DNA of 64,000 nt from Eggerthella sinensis (lineage in GTDB: Bacteria > Actinomycetota > Coriobacteriia > Coriobacteriales > Eggerthellaceae): the NCBI RefSeq assembly GCF_003339815.1, contig NZ_PPTT01000005.1, forward strand, positions 124,001 through 188,000, given 5' to 3'. Shown here piece by piece: positions 55,371 to 64,000 of the stretch (position 1 is the first letter of the stretch; each line of letters opens with the position of its first letter). The notes below the pieces were generated by a model. It searched no databases, was not told the DNA's origin, and saw nothing but the letters and a program-made list of their open reading frames with translations. Position numbers and translations under genes: made by a program.

Positions 55371-56498
55371 TCATCGATGTCGGGGAACACGGGGGCCGCG
55401 TCTTCCCCGATTGTCGTAATGATGCTTCAAAACAGGTTTGAAGAGACCAAATTTCCAGATTACGAAGAACAAAACCACAGCCAAGCCGATGCTCACTGCC
55501 CATCGAACCGGCCCCGAAAAACTTCCGAGAAGGCATCCCGCCAACGAAAGGGCCGCCGAGCACAGCCATAACACCGCTACCGAACGCTTCTGGCTGAGCC
55601 CTGCACGCATTAAACGATGATGTATATGACCAAGATCCCCATCTTTTACAGGCTGATGCACTCGCTTGCGCCTGATGACGGCAGAAAGCGTATCGAGCAC
55701 CGGCACACCCGCAATCACAAGCGGCACAAGCATAACTACGAAGCTCTGCGTACGGACAACGCCCGCAACCGAAACGATACCCACCGCGAGGCCAAGCAAC
55801 AATGAACCCGAGTCCCCCATAAAAACCGACGCAGGAAAGAAGTTAAAACGTAGAAACGCAAGACAGATGGCAATGAGCGCAAGGCACACAAGCACAAGGG
55901 TGAAGCTCCCTCGCATCCAGACCAGATACAGCAAGCTGCATGTCACAATAGCCACGAGACCCGATGCGAGGCCATCCAACCCATCAATGAGATTCGTGAT
56001 ATTGACGAACACGACAAGGTATAGCACGGTCAGCGGATAGTCAATCCACCCGAGAGCAAAATAGTCCCCGCCCCCCATACCAGCCGCGCGCACGGCTCCG
56101 ATGGTGATGCCGGAAACCGTCACAATGGTGGCCGCCGCGATTTGCCCGAGCAGCTTCACCCCCGGCGAGAGCTGCGTGATGTCGTCCACGAGCCCCACGG
56201 TGAACATCGCCGTCACGCCGACGAACAGCAGGATATAGTTCACGTCGCTCAAGATGTACAGGTCGTGCAGCGACCAATCGAAGAACCGGACGCCCAAAAA
56301 CACGGTGAAGCACGCTGCGATCAGACCCAGATACAGCGCAATGCCGCCGCACCTTGGAATAGGCTCGCGATTCATGCGACGATACCCCGGATAATCGATC
56401 GCACCGATCCGAAACGCGATTTTCTTGGAAACGGGCACCATGCAGTACGTGACCGCAAAGGCCACGGCAAACACGACTACCGCCTGATACCATTCCAT
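55371..56498 (-). CDS. TagO/WecA-type undecaprenyl-phosphate HexNAc-1-phosphate transferase
   Basis: A 375-residue polytopic enzyme of the MraY/WecA family with about ten to eleven membrane helices. AFRIGAIDYPGYRRMNREPIPRCGGIALYLG, GLVDDITQLSP, NLIDGLDGLASG, FMGDSGSLLLG and HIHHRLMRAGLSQK are the family catalytic and binding segments. It transfers a HexNAc-1-phosphate to undecaprenyl phosphate, the first step of wall teichoic acid or similar polymer synthesis. ATG at 56498 has AAGGA upstream. Confidence 0.94.
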   Translation of the reverse strand: MEWYQAVVVFAVAFAVTYCMVPVSKKIAFRIGAIDYPGYRRMNREPIPRCGGIALYLGLIAACFTVFLGVRFFDWSLHDLYILSDVNYILLFVGVTAMFTVGLVDDITQLSPGVKLLGQIAAATIVTVSGITIGAVRAAGMGGGDYFALGWIDYPLTVLYLVVFVNITNLIDGLDGLASGLVAIVTCSLLYLVWMRGSFTLVLVCLALIAICLAFLRFNFFPASVFMGDSGSLLLGLAVGIVSVAGVVRTQSFVVMLVPLVIAGVPVLDTLSAVIRRKRVHQPVKDGDLGHIHHRLMRAGLSQKRSVAVLWLCSAALSLAGCLLGSFSGPVRWAVSIGLAVVLFFVIWKFGLFKPVLKHHYDNRGRRGPRVPRHR

Positions 56499-56596
56499 GA
56501 TTGTCCTTGTCGATTCCCCAAGACGGCACGCATCTTCAACCAAAGCATTATAGCAGCATTAGCTGAACGGCCCCCTCCGGTATGCGAGGCAGCCTC

Positions 56597-57706
56597 TTAC
56601 GACCGCAAACGGTCTTTCAAGCGCTGCGCGAGCCACTTGATCGAAGCCTGCGCATCTTGGAATCCGCACTTCTGCTCTTGCACTTCGGCGGCTTCGATAT
56701 TCGCGCAGGCGAGCAAGAACCGCTCGCGCGACCCCGTACGCAGCCCCTCGAGCAACGCGCGATAGCGAGGGTCGCGCACCTCGCGCGGATCAACCTCGGC
56801 CAAGTCGAACGCGGCCAGATCTTCGGCCGTAAGGCGCGCGTAGGCTGCGACGAACCCTTCGTGATCGCGATACGTCGGTAGGTTGTAATACACCGCATCG
56901 AGCAACCACGTCTGATACGCCGCACGCAGCTGCTCGTAGAGGCCCGCCTCCCGCAACCACGCCCCAAGCGCTTCGAACGCCTTGAGAAAATCGAGCGGAT
57001 AGCGACCTTTGTCGGCCATCGCATTCGTGCCGGCGAATTCGCGATGCACCATGAGCGGTTGCGCGATCCGCACGATGCTGCCCGACGCCACCGCCGCGGG
57101 CAGCGAATACATCAAGTCCTCCGTCAGCCGCAGCTCCTGAAAGCGAATCCCCCGCTCCTCGAGCAGGGAGCGACGCACCACCTTGTTCCACGGTACGTTC
57201 TGCACCGTCTCGAAGAAAAGCTCGGGCGCCGTCTCCCACGTGAACGTTCCGGCCGGGTACGCGGGATAGACCTCCTCGTGACGCATTCCCCACTCGGCCG
57301 GAAATGCCCGACCAACCCGCTGGTTGAACGTGCGGAACGCCACGAGCGCCATGTCGGCGCCGGTCTCGTCAAGCGCACGCGCGCACTGCAACAGCATATC
57401 GCGCTCGAGATAGTCGTCGGCATCGAGGCAGTACACGTACGTGCCGCGCGCTCGATCGAGCCCCGCATTGCGCGCAACGCCCGGACCCGCGTTCGCCTGA
57501 CGGATGAGCGACACGCGCGCGTCGCGCTGCGCGCGCTCCTCGACAAGGGCGCAGGTACCGTCGGTCGAGCCATCGTCCACGCAGATGAGCTCGAAATCGC
57601 TCAACGACTGCCCCAGCACGCTGTCGATGCACTGCGCGACGAATTCGTCCGCATTGTGCGTAGGGACGATGACCGACACGATAGGATTCGCTCGCTCGCG
57701 CTCCAC
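56597..57706 (-). CDS. Glycosyltransferase family 2
   Basis: A 369-residue GT-A enzyme with VSVIVPTHNADEFVAQCIDSV, CVDDGSTDGT and YCLDADDYLERDML. GC content is visibly higher than in the 42-55 kb block. GTG at 57706 follows GGAGG by five bases and lies nine bases after the stop of the GT2 gene at 57716, so the two form an operon. Confidence 0.92.
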   Translation of the reverse strand: MERERANPIVSVIVPTHNADEFVAQCIDSVLGQSLSDFELICVDDGSTDGTCALVEERAQRDARVSLIRQANAGPGVARNAGLDRARGTYVYCLDADDYLERDMLLQCARALDETGADMALVAFRTFNQRVGRAFPAEWGMRHEEVYPAYPAGTFTWETAPELFFETVQNVPWNKVVRRSLLEERGIRFQELRLTEDLMYSLPAAVASGSIVRIAQPLMVHREFAGTNAMADKGRYPLDFLKAFEALGAWLREAGLYEQLRAAYQTWLLDAVYYNLPTYRDHEGFVAAYARLTAEDLAAFDLAEVDPREVRDPRYRALLEGLRTGSRERFLLACANIEAAEVQEQKCGFQDAQASIKWLAQRLKDRLRS

Positions 57707-57715
57707 AGCAGCCTC

Positions 57716-58696
57716 CTAGTAGGTTTCCGGATGGTCGGCCGCGAACCGGGCCGCACCGTTCGCGAGCAACGCCTCAAGCGCCGCCCTGCTGTCGGGATCG
57801 AACAGCGACACGTCAAGCTCCCCCGCCTCGCGCGCCGCCCGATACTCATCGACGATACGCGCCGCGAACGCTTCGTGAGCACTCGCATCGATGCGTTCAT
57901 AGTTCCAGCGATACTTGCTCCACTTGTCGACGTAGAACCACGGAAGCAGCGCCCGGCACCGTTCGGGACGTGCGCGCAAAAATCGCTCGCATTCCTCAAG
58001 CTCGTCGCACACCACGAACACCTTATCCGTGGTTTTCACCGACGATCCTGGGTTGTCCATGCGGTAGTGCAGCAGCGGCTTGCGCACGAGCGCGCAGCGC
58101 GATGCCGCAAACCATGCCTTCATGACGAACGAGGTGTCTTGAAACGACGCGCCCGGCGTCTCGCGAAAGCGGATGCCCGCATCGTCGAGGAGCGCTTTGC
58201 GATAGAGTCCCGTCCAGATAGCCGGAATCGTGCAGATGATGCCCGGTTTGTCCACCGGGTCGAACAGCGTGTTGTACGGAAAGGCGGCGAAGTTGCGGAT
58301 GCGGTCTTCATGATCGTCGTAATGCTCGTAGAAATTGCATTTCACCAGATCGCAATCGTGCCGTTGCGCCATGCGCAGCAGCCGCTTGAACATGCTGCGA
58401 TCAGGAAAATCATCCGGTTCGACGATGCCGACGTACGTGCCGCGCGCCGTTTCGATACCGCGGTTCATCGAAGCGCCGTATCCCGAATTCGGCTTGTCCA
58501 CGATCACGATCCGATCGTCTTTCGCCGCCCATTCCTGCAGGATCGCCAGCGAATCATCGGTCGAGCCGTCGTTGATGGCCACGATCTCCAAATCCCGCAA
58601 CGTCTGCCCGCACAGCGCCTCAAGGCATTGCGGCAGGTAACGCTGCACGTTGTATATAGGAACCAGCACCGAAACGCTGGGATGTGCATTCTGCAT
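57716..58696 (-). CDS. Glycosyltransferase family 2
   Basis: A 326-residue GT-A enzyme with VSVLVPIYNVQRYLPQCLEAL, AINDGSTDDS and IVEPDDFPDRSM. It shares the GYGASMNRGIETARGTYVGIVEPDD segment type with the GT2 genes at 35601 and 61571. ATG at 58696 has an AGG-rich ribosome site upstream. It is transcribed away from the exporter genes at 58.9-61.6 kb. Confidence 0.92.
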   Translation of the reverse strand: MQNAHPSVSVLVPIYNVQRYLPQCLEALCGQTLRDLEIVAINDGSTDDSLAILQEWAAKDDRIVIVDKPNSGYGASMNRGIETARGTYVGIVEPDDFPDRSMFKRLLRMAQRHDCDLVKCNFYEHYDDHEDRIRNFAAFPYNTLFDPVDKPGIICTIPAIWTGLYRKALLDDAGIRFRETPGASFQDTSFVMKAWFAASRCALVRKPLLHYRMDNPGSSVKTTDKVFVVCDELEECERFLRARPERCRALLPWFYVDKWSKYRWNYERIDASAHEAFAARIVDEYRAAREAGELDVSLFDPDSRAALEALLANGAARFAADHPETY

Positions 58697-58921
58697 GAAC
58701 GGACCTGCCTTTTCCGTGACGGCTTGATCTGAAGTTCTCATTATACGCAAGACCGTGCTGAACGTCGCGCCCCACCCGTCACGCGAGCATATCATCTTAC
58801 GCGAAACTCATGAAAACAAAGGGCGGAATTGCACCCCATGGTATCATGCTACTTTGCGATGATTGCACAACGGGAAGCGCGCAGGGGCGCGCGTCGCACA
58901 GGAGAGGCAGCGATCTGCATT

Positions 58922-59701
58922 ATGAGCGTAGCTAAGACACAGTTCAAGAGGGATTGGTTCATCCTAACCTCCCTCGTCTCGAAGGATTTCAAGCTCAAAT
59001 ATCGCCGCAGCGTGCTCGGCGTGCTCTGGTCGGTGCTCAATCCGCTGCTCATGATGATCGTGCTCTCCGCTGTTTTCTCAGTCGTTTTCCGCGGGAGCGT
59101 CGACGGGCCATTCCCCGTGTACCTGATCCTCGGCATGACCCTGTTTACCTTCATGTCCGACGCCACGTCCGGAGCCATGGGATCGATCATCGATTCGGCA
59201 CCCCTTATTAAGAAGATTCGAATCAACAAGATGCTGTTCCCTCTCGAAAAGGTGCTGTTCGCGCTCTTGAACTATGCAATCTCTTTGATCGCAGTAGCCC
59301 TCGTCATGCTGTTCTTCCAGGTGGCACCCACCATCAACCTTCTGCTTGTGCCGGTTCTGCTCGCTTACCTGTTCATGTTCAGCCTGGGCCTCGGGCTCCT
59401 GCTTTCATCGTTGTCCGTGTTCTTCCGCGACATCATGCACCTCTGGGGCGTCATCTTGACGGCCTGGACGTATGCGACGCCTCTGTTCTACTCCGTCGAT
59501 ATACTTCCGGATTGGATGGTAAGCGTCATGCAATTCAATCCGATGTACTACTACGTCACGTACTTCCGCGACGTCGCCATGTACGGCATCACTCCGAGCC
59601 TAATGCAAAACATCATATGCTTCGGATGCGGGGCAATCGCGCTCGTCATTGGCGCCCTTGTATTCCGCAAGCAGCAAAAGAAATTCATACTGTACGTTTA
59701 G
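58922..59701 (+). CDS. Polymer-export ABC-2 permease (second exporter)
   Basis: A 259-residue protein with six predicted membrane segments. KDFKLKYRRSVLGVLWSVLNPLLMMIVL is the classic Wzm/TagG start and YATPLFYSVDILPDW a conserved late segment. It pairs with the ATPase at 59717. ATG at 58922 matches the family start; a longer in-frame extension to 58829 lacks homology. It is only distantly similar to the permease at 53481. Confidence 0.93.
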   Translation: MSVAKTQFKRDWFILTSLVSKDFKLKYRRSVLGVLWSVLNPLLMMIVLSAVFSVVFRGSVDGPFPVYLILGMTLFTFMSDATSGAMGSIIDSAPLIKKIRINKMLFPLEKVLFALLNYAISLIAVALVMLFFQVAPTINLLLVPVLLAYLFMFSLGLGLLLSSLSVFFRDIMHLWGVILTAWTYATPLFYSVDILPDWMVSVMQFNPMYYYVTYFRDVAMYGITPSLMQNIICFGCGAIALVIGALVFRKQQKKFILYV

Positions 59702-59716
59702 AAACGAAGGTTCGTT

Positions 59717-61558
59717 ATGCCCGAAACAGTCAACACTTCAGCACTGGCTGACGTTATCGAAGACCTCAGCAGCGACAACCGCCCGACCATGGTCAAGGTC
59801 GACCACGTGTCCATGGTCTTCAACATGGCATCCGAACAGCTTAACAGCCTAAAGGAATACGCCATCCAAATCGCTCGACGCAAGCTTTTCTTCGAGGGTT
59901 TCACCGCACTCGACGATATATCGTTCGAGGTGAAAAAGGGGGATGTGTTCGGCATCATCGGCACGAACGGGTCAGGCAAATCCACCATGCTCAAGATCAT
60001 CGCCGGCGTTCTGGAACCATCGAAGGGTACCTGCGAGATCAACGGCAACATCGCACCGCTCATCGAGCTCGGCGCCGGCTTCGACGACGAGCTGTCCGCT
60101 CGAGAGAATATCTACCTGAACGGAGCACTCCTTGGCTATTCGAAGGAGTTCATCAACGAGCACTTCGATGAGATCGTGGAATTCGCCGAGATCGAAAAGT
60201 TCTTGGACATGCCACTGAAGAACTACTCTTCAGGCATGGTGGCCCGCATCGCCTTCGCCATCGCAACGGTGATCGTTCCCGAAATACTCGTGGTAGACGA
60301 AGTGCTGTCGGTCGGCGACTTCATGTTCCAGAAGAAATGCGAAGACCGTATCAGCGAACTCATCGAGAAACACGACGTGACCGTACTCATCGTATCTCAT
60401 AGCAATGCCCAGATTGAGCGTCTGTGCAACAAGGTCATCTGGATCGAAAAGGGCCATACACGTATGATGGGCGACGCCTCATCCGTATGCCGCGTGTACG
60501 GCGGCCTCGGTGGCCGTACCGGCAGCCCGGAGGCCGAGCAGCGCGTGTTCGAGGCGCTGAAAAGCGGCGGCGAGCACGAGGACGGGGATTTTAGCGTTAT
60601 CTCGGGAGACGACGCTAACAGCACGTCGGTTCAACTTGCCGCAAAAGGCTGGGGAGGCGGCTTCAACGCCGCCGTTCTGGTATGCGGCGCGACGCACATC
60701 AACGCCATTATCGGAAGCGGCTTGGCGGGCGCCATCGACGCGCCCGTCCTCTCGATCAAGCCCGACAGGCTTCCCGACACCGTCGCCTCCATCTTACGAG
60801 AGTCCAAGCCCTCCACCATTTACTTTGTCGACTGTGGAGAAAACGCAACCGAACCACTCGCGATGCTCAAGCGCCTGCCTTGGTCACCGACCGTCGTGCC
60901 GTTCGTCAACGACGGCAGTGTGCTCGACCTATCACTCGATTTGCATCGTTATGGAATCTCGCACGGCCTCTGGGGTAACGAGGCTGTTATCGTTGACTTC
61001 GACGACAACCCGGAGTCGCTCGCAACGGCACCCTTGATCTGCGCCAAGGGTTGCCCTGTCATCACCACGCGCGGCGAAGCTCCCCTCGATCGCCTTGCCA
61101 CCGCCTTCTCTGAAGGAGGCCAAAGTCGCGCACTCATTGTCGGCGTCGCAGCCGACCACGCCCTCGACGAGCACCTCCGCCAACGCGGCATCGAAGTGGA
61201 ACGTATCGCACGCGACACCTCGCAAGCCACCTGCACGGCTATTTGCGAGCGCACGCTCGAGCATATCCGGGCAACACGGGGCCGCGCGAACGAGCTGTGC
61301 ATCGCATCGCTCTCGCTCTCGCAGTGGCCCGAACTGCTCGGCTGCGGCGCCTACGCGGCAAAGGTCGGCGGTGCGCTGCTCCTCGAGAACCCCACCGACC
61401 TCGACGATATCGCTCAGTGTCTCGACTTCGTGCACGACAACGCCGACAAAATCGACAAGCTGGTGTTCATCGGTAAAGAGAGCGGCGTCGCCCGCCTTGA
61501 TCGCGAGTTGCTCGTCGAAGCATTCGACGATGCACACGCCAGCCCGTCGAAGATCTAG
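59717..61558 (+). CDS. Polymer-export ABC ATPase with C-terminal CWB2-like repeats
   Basis: A 613-residue protein. Residues about 25-260 form a Wzt/TagH ATPase: Walker A GTNGSGKST, signature YSSGMVARIAFA, Walker B ILVVDEVLSVGD, switch His in VSHSNAQ. Residues about 290-605 contain three repeats resembling cell wall binding repeat 2 (PF04122): the first has AAVLVCGATHINAIIGSGLAGAIDAPVL, the second AVIVDFDDNPESLATAPLICAKGCPVITT, the third ELLGCGAYAAKVGGALLLENPTDL. Wzt proteins use a C-terminal domain to recognise the exported polymer, so CWB2-like repeats may serve that role inside the cell here. The gene starts 15 bases after the permease stop. Confidence 0.87.
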   Translation: MPETVNTSALADVIEDLSSDNRPTMVKVDHVSMVFNMASEQLNSLKEYAIQIARRKLFFEGFTALDDISFEVKKGDVFGIIGTNGSGKSTMLKIIAGVLEPSKGTCEINGNIAPLIELGAGFDDELSARENIYLNGALLGYSKEFINEHFDEIVEFAEIEKFLDMPLKNYSSGMVARIAFAIATVIVPEILVVDEVLSVGDFMFQKKCEDRISELIEKHDVTVLIVSHSNAQIERLCNKVIWIEKGHTRMMGDASSVCRVYGGLGGRTGSPEAEQRVFEALKSGGEHEDGDFSVISGDDANSTSVQLAAKGWGGGFNAAVLVCGATHINAIIGSGLAGAIDAPVLSIKPDRLPDTVASILRESKPSTIYFVDCGENATEPLAMLKRLPWSPTVVPFVNDGSVLDLSLDLHRYGISHGLWGNEAVIVDFDDNPESLATAPLICAKGCPVITTRGEAPLDRLATAFSEGGQSRALIVGVAADHALDEHLRQRGIEVERIARDTSQATCTAICERTLEHIRATRGRANELCIASLSLSQWPELLGCGAYAAKVGGALLLENPTDLDDIAQCLDFVHDNADKIDKLVFIGKESGVARLDRELLVEAFDDAHASPSKI

Positions 61559-61570
61559 AAGGCGCGATTC

Positions 61571-62554
61571 ATGGCCAACACCCCCCTCGCATCGATCATC
61601 GTCCCGATTTACAACGTAGGGCCGTATCTCCTCCAGTGCCTCGAAAGCATCCGGAGCCAAACCTTCACGAACTTCGAAGCCATCTGCATCGACGACGGTT
61701 CAACCGACGACTCAGGAGACATCCTGGACGCGATAGCCCAAGAAGACGAGCGCTTCGTCGTCGTTCATCGCGAAAACGCAGGATACGGAAGCGCTATGAA
61801 CGAGGGGATCGCCCGAGCCCGTGGCTCTTACATCGGCATCGTCGAACCGGACGACTATCTCGAACCGTCAATGCTCGAGGTCCTGATCGATGCCGCGGAA
61901 CGTCACAACGAACCCGACATCATCAAAGCGTCGTACTGGCGCATCTGCCAAGCGGGCACTCCCGAAGAACATTGCGAGCCCTCGTTTCACACCGGACGAA
62001 TCGAACCCGTCGACCGCATTTTCACCATCGGCGAGCATGCCGACTTGCTGCTCTACCATCCCAGTATCTGGACCGCCCTGTATCGACGTGATTTTCTTTC
62101 ATCAGAGGGCATTCGCTTCCTTGAATGCCCAGGTGCGGGTTGGGTAGACAATCCATTCCTCATGGAAACGATGTGCGCAGCGCGATCAATCGTGTACATC
62201 GATGAGCCTTTATACTGCTATCGAGAGTTCTCAGAGGAGCTCTCCGGCGGACTCAAAGACCCCCGGATCATTGCGGAACGATGGATCGATATGGACGAAG
62301 TGCTCAAGCGGCGAGGCGTCACCGCACCCGCAGTGCGCGAGGCCCATCTATGCCGAGGGTGCGCCTATCTCGAAATGCTCGAGCACGACTTCGATCCCCA
62401 AAATTCCGAAGTGCGTGCGCTCATCGATGCCATGCTCCAACGCATGGACAGCGGCGTCATCAAGCATTCGACGAACATGGAGCCTTCGTTCAAACGCGCA
62501 TACATCCAAGCGCTCATGCCGCTCGACCGTCTGCGCTACCACTTCAAGCGATAG
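61571..62554 (+). CDS. Glycosyltransferase family 2
   Basis: A 327-residue GT-A enzyme with ASIIVPIYNVGPYLLQCLESI, CIDDGSTDDS and IVEPDDYLEPSM. It shares GAGWVDNPFLMET and PLYCYREFSEELSGG-type segments with the gene at 35601. It lies 12 bases after the exporter ATPase and closes that operon. Its last 19 bases overlap the end of the convergent GT2 gene. Confidence 0.92.
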   Translation: MANTPLASIIVPIYNVGPYLLQCLESIRSQTFTNFEAICIDDGSTDDSGDILDAIAQEDERFVVVHRENAGYGSAMNEGIARARGSYIGIVEPDDYLEPSMLEVLIDAAERHNEPDIIKASYWRICQAGTPEEHCEPSFHTGRIEPVDRIFTIGEHADLLLYHPSIWTALYRRDFLSSEGIRFLECPGAGWVDNPFLMETMCAARSIVYIDEPLYCYREFSEELSGGLKDPRIIAERWIDMDEVLKRRGVTAPAVREAHLCRGCAYLEMLEHDFDPQNSEVRALIDAMLQRMDSGVIKHSTNMEPSFKRAYIQALMPLDRLRYHFKR

Positions 62555-64000
62555 TACGCGCTTTCCGGATCGAAGTTGGGGTTGTGACTCGGATCGCCCT
62601 GCCCATAAAGGATCCCGAATCGCCGAGCAAGCAGATCTCGGTCTTGGACCGCATGCACTCCAACAGTCGAGGCGAGCAGACTGCCCGTTGCTGCCTGCGA
62701 GAATCGCACTGAAGCAAGATACACCGCGAGCATCCCCGCTTGGTGCATTGTCATGCACAGGCAGGCCGAAGCATAGGCGCTCGTCTCGAAGGATGCGTCG
62801 AACCCGCCCGCACGGCATGCGTCATCGACACGCAGCATCAGCAGAGCATGGTTAACCAGCAAGGCATCGTAAGGTCGCTGAGAGCGTCCAACGTAAGCAT
62901 AATCGTTGGTCGGCAAGTAGCGACTCATGTACATAAGCTTGCCACTCGGCTGAATGCACAAACCAGCGTAATCGATCAGACCGTCGGCACGGAGCACCTG
63001 GGGCGATACGGCTGCAACCTCCGCCCTTTCCATGCACCCTGCAAGCATCCCGATGGCATCTTCGCTCACGCTGCCTATCGGTGATGAAACATAGAGAATC
63101 ACCTGTCCTGAAGCCTCTTCCAGCGCTTTGTTTCGCTCGACAGGAGTATCAGATGCATAGCGCAGCACTTCATACGAGCCCGTTTCAGTCGAGGAAGCGT
63201 ACGCGTTCAGAGCATCGAACAACGCGGGCGTTGCGACATCGCCCATCAAGGCGCACGTCACACGCGGCGCGGAAGCATCAGGCAGCAGGAAATTGCTCCG
63301 ATACGTGCACACCACGCTTTCCTGGTTCACACGAGCCGATACCCCCCTGCGTTCAAAATGTCCTTCGAGCGCGCGCTGACCCGCCAACTGAGCGTAGGGC
63401 TTCGAATCGGGATTCGCATTGATTGAACCTTGATGGATGCGCCAATGGTACAAAACACGAGGAACACGGACGATCTTGCGCGCCACCTCACCCGCCTTGA
63501 GCGTGAGATCATAGTCCTGCGCTCCGTCCACATCCTTCGACGAACGGGTCGTCCGGTCCAATACGAATCGGCTCACGGTCAGCCAATGAATCACGTAGTT
63601 GTTTGAATACAAGAGATCGGGATTGAACGTCGGCTTGAAGAGAGGCCATCCGTACGTGCCGCGCTCGTTCAAGCTATCCTCATCGCAATAGAGCATATCG
63701 ACCGGCTCTTCCGACCTCTCGATCGCCTCAACGTATTGCAGCAAGGCATCCGGCTCAAGAAGATCATCGTGATCAAGGAAACTCACGTACGCGCCATGAG
63801 AAGCGGCAATACCCACGTTGGTGTTGCCAGCAATTCCGTCGTTCGTTGGATGCTCAATCACCTGAATACGATCATCGTCGTACGAGGCCAGCACCTCTCG
63901 CATACCCTCATCATCGGGGCTCGCGTTGACCAACACCAATTCCCAATTCTCGTACCGTTGTGCACGAACCGAATCAATCATCTCGCGCAAGAACGCCGGA
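62536..64000 (-). CDS. Glycosyltransferase family 2, N-terminus beyond window
   Basis: At least 488 residues; the 5' end is outside the window. The visible part has LVLVNASPDDEG, FLDHDDLLEPDAL and a long C-terminal region (LDRTTRSSKDVDGAQDYDLTLKAGE; YRLKW end) like the large GT2 proteins of rhamnan and O-antigen loci. The open frame continues through position 64000. It overlaps the convergent gene at 61571 by 19 bases. Confidence 0.88.
   Translation of the reverse strand, partial: PAFLREMIDSVRAQRYENWELVLVNASPDDEGMREVLASYDDDRIQVIEHPTNDGIAGNTNVGIAASHGAYVSFLDHDDLLEPDALLQYVEAIERSEEPVDMLYCDEDSLNERGTYGWPLFKPTFNPDLLYSNNYVIHWLTVSRFVLDRTTRSSKDVDGAQDYDLTLKAGEVARKIVRVPRVLYHWRIHQGSINANPDSKPYAQLAGQRALEGHFERRGVSARVNQESVVCTYRSNFLLPDASAPRVTCALMGDVATPALFDALNAYASSTETGSYEVLRYASDTPVERNKALEEASGQVILYVSSPIGSVSEDAIGMLAGCMERAEVAAVSPQVLRADGLIDYAGLCIQPSGKLMYMSRYLPTNDYAYVGRSQRPYDALLVNHALLMLRVDDACRAGGFDASFETSAYASACLCMTMHQAGMLAVYLASVRFSQAATGSLLASTVGVHAVQDRDLLARRFGILYGQGDPSHNPNFDPESAYYRLKW

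Overview
The window looks like a chromosomal segment of a high-GC Gram-positive bacterium of the class Coriobacteriia, probably Eggerthellaceae (Eggerthella or Gordonibacter-like). The reasons are the GC-rich housekeeping genes, the gene order rplU-rpmA-obgE-proB-proA-nadD-yqeK-rsfS, a glnA next to an orphan OmpR-type regulator, frequent GTG and TTG starts, and CWB2-type repeats. The species is inferred and could not be tested here. No rRNA, tRNA, CRISPR array or transposase was seen.

1-15 kb is conserved chromosome. From the left edge it holds a partial HEAT-repeat gene, the rsfS-yqeK-nadD-proA-proB-obgE chain (nearly all start/stop overlaps), rpmA, rplU, polA, glnA with a GlnR-like regulator and a predicted GlnR box, a methionine uptake operon (metN-metI-metQ) and a universal stress protein. 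16.5-20.2 kb holds a three-gene Pgl-like glycan initiation operon (GT4, DegT aminotransferase, phosphoglycosyl transferase) and a solitary HPt protein.

15.2-28.8 kb holds the most unusual material. It contains a putative system for importing, activating and transferring a small amino-alcohol or phosphonate (choline, ethanolamine or 2-aminoethylphosphonate; the substrate is not resolved). The parts are an EutH-like permease, an ABC importer (lipoprotein, ATPase, double-length permease), a second orphan binding protein, two LicC-like nucleotidyltransferases that each carry an N-terminal winged helix, and LicD transferases. One nucleotidyltransferase is also fused to a LicA-like kinase, an arrangement like that of NadR (HTH + nucleotidyltransferase + kinase). 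Three copies of an inverted repeat, TGTTCA-N24-TGAACA, each exactly 36 bp, precede the two binding-protein genes and the HTH-nucleotidyltransferase-kinase gene. This suggests one regulon, possibly controlled by the fused HTH enzymes.

28.8-64 kb is a large cell-wall glycopolymer locus. It has glycosyltransferases, a Wzx-type flippase, a second LicD, a DUF6541-type membrane protein, three LytR-CpsA-Psr ligases, a TagO/WecA-type initiator, a CDP-glycerol-type polymerase and two ABC-2 polymer exporters. One exporter ATPase has a C-terminal region resembling three CWB2 repeats. A block at 42-51.5 kb has a Mur ligase fused to BspA-type leucine-rich repeats, three sugar-transfer-associated ATP-grasp proteins (two tandemly duplicated), an N5-(carboxyethyl)ornithine synthase homologue and a nucleotidyltransferase. 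Just upstream of that block, a lysine riboswitch controls an NhaC-family transporter. The combination suggests that the polymer is decorated with an amino acid such as carboxyethyl-lysine or carboxyethyl-ornithine as well as with a LicD-transferred phospho-group. This is inference from gene content only.
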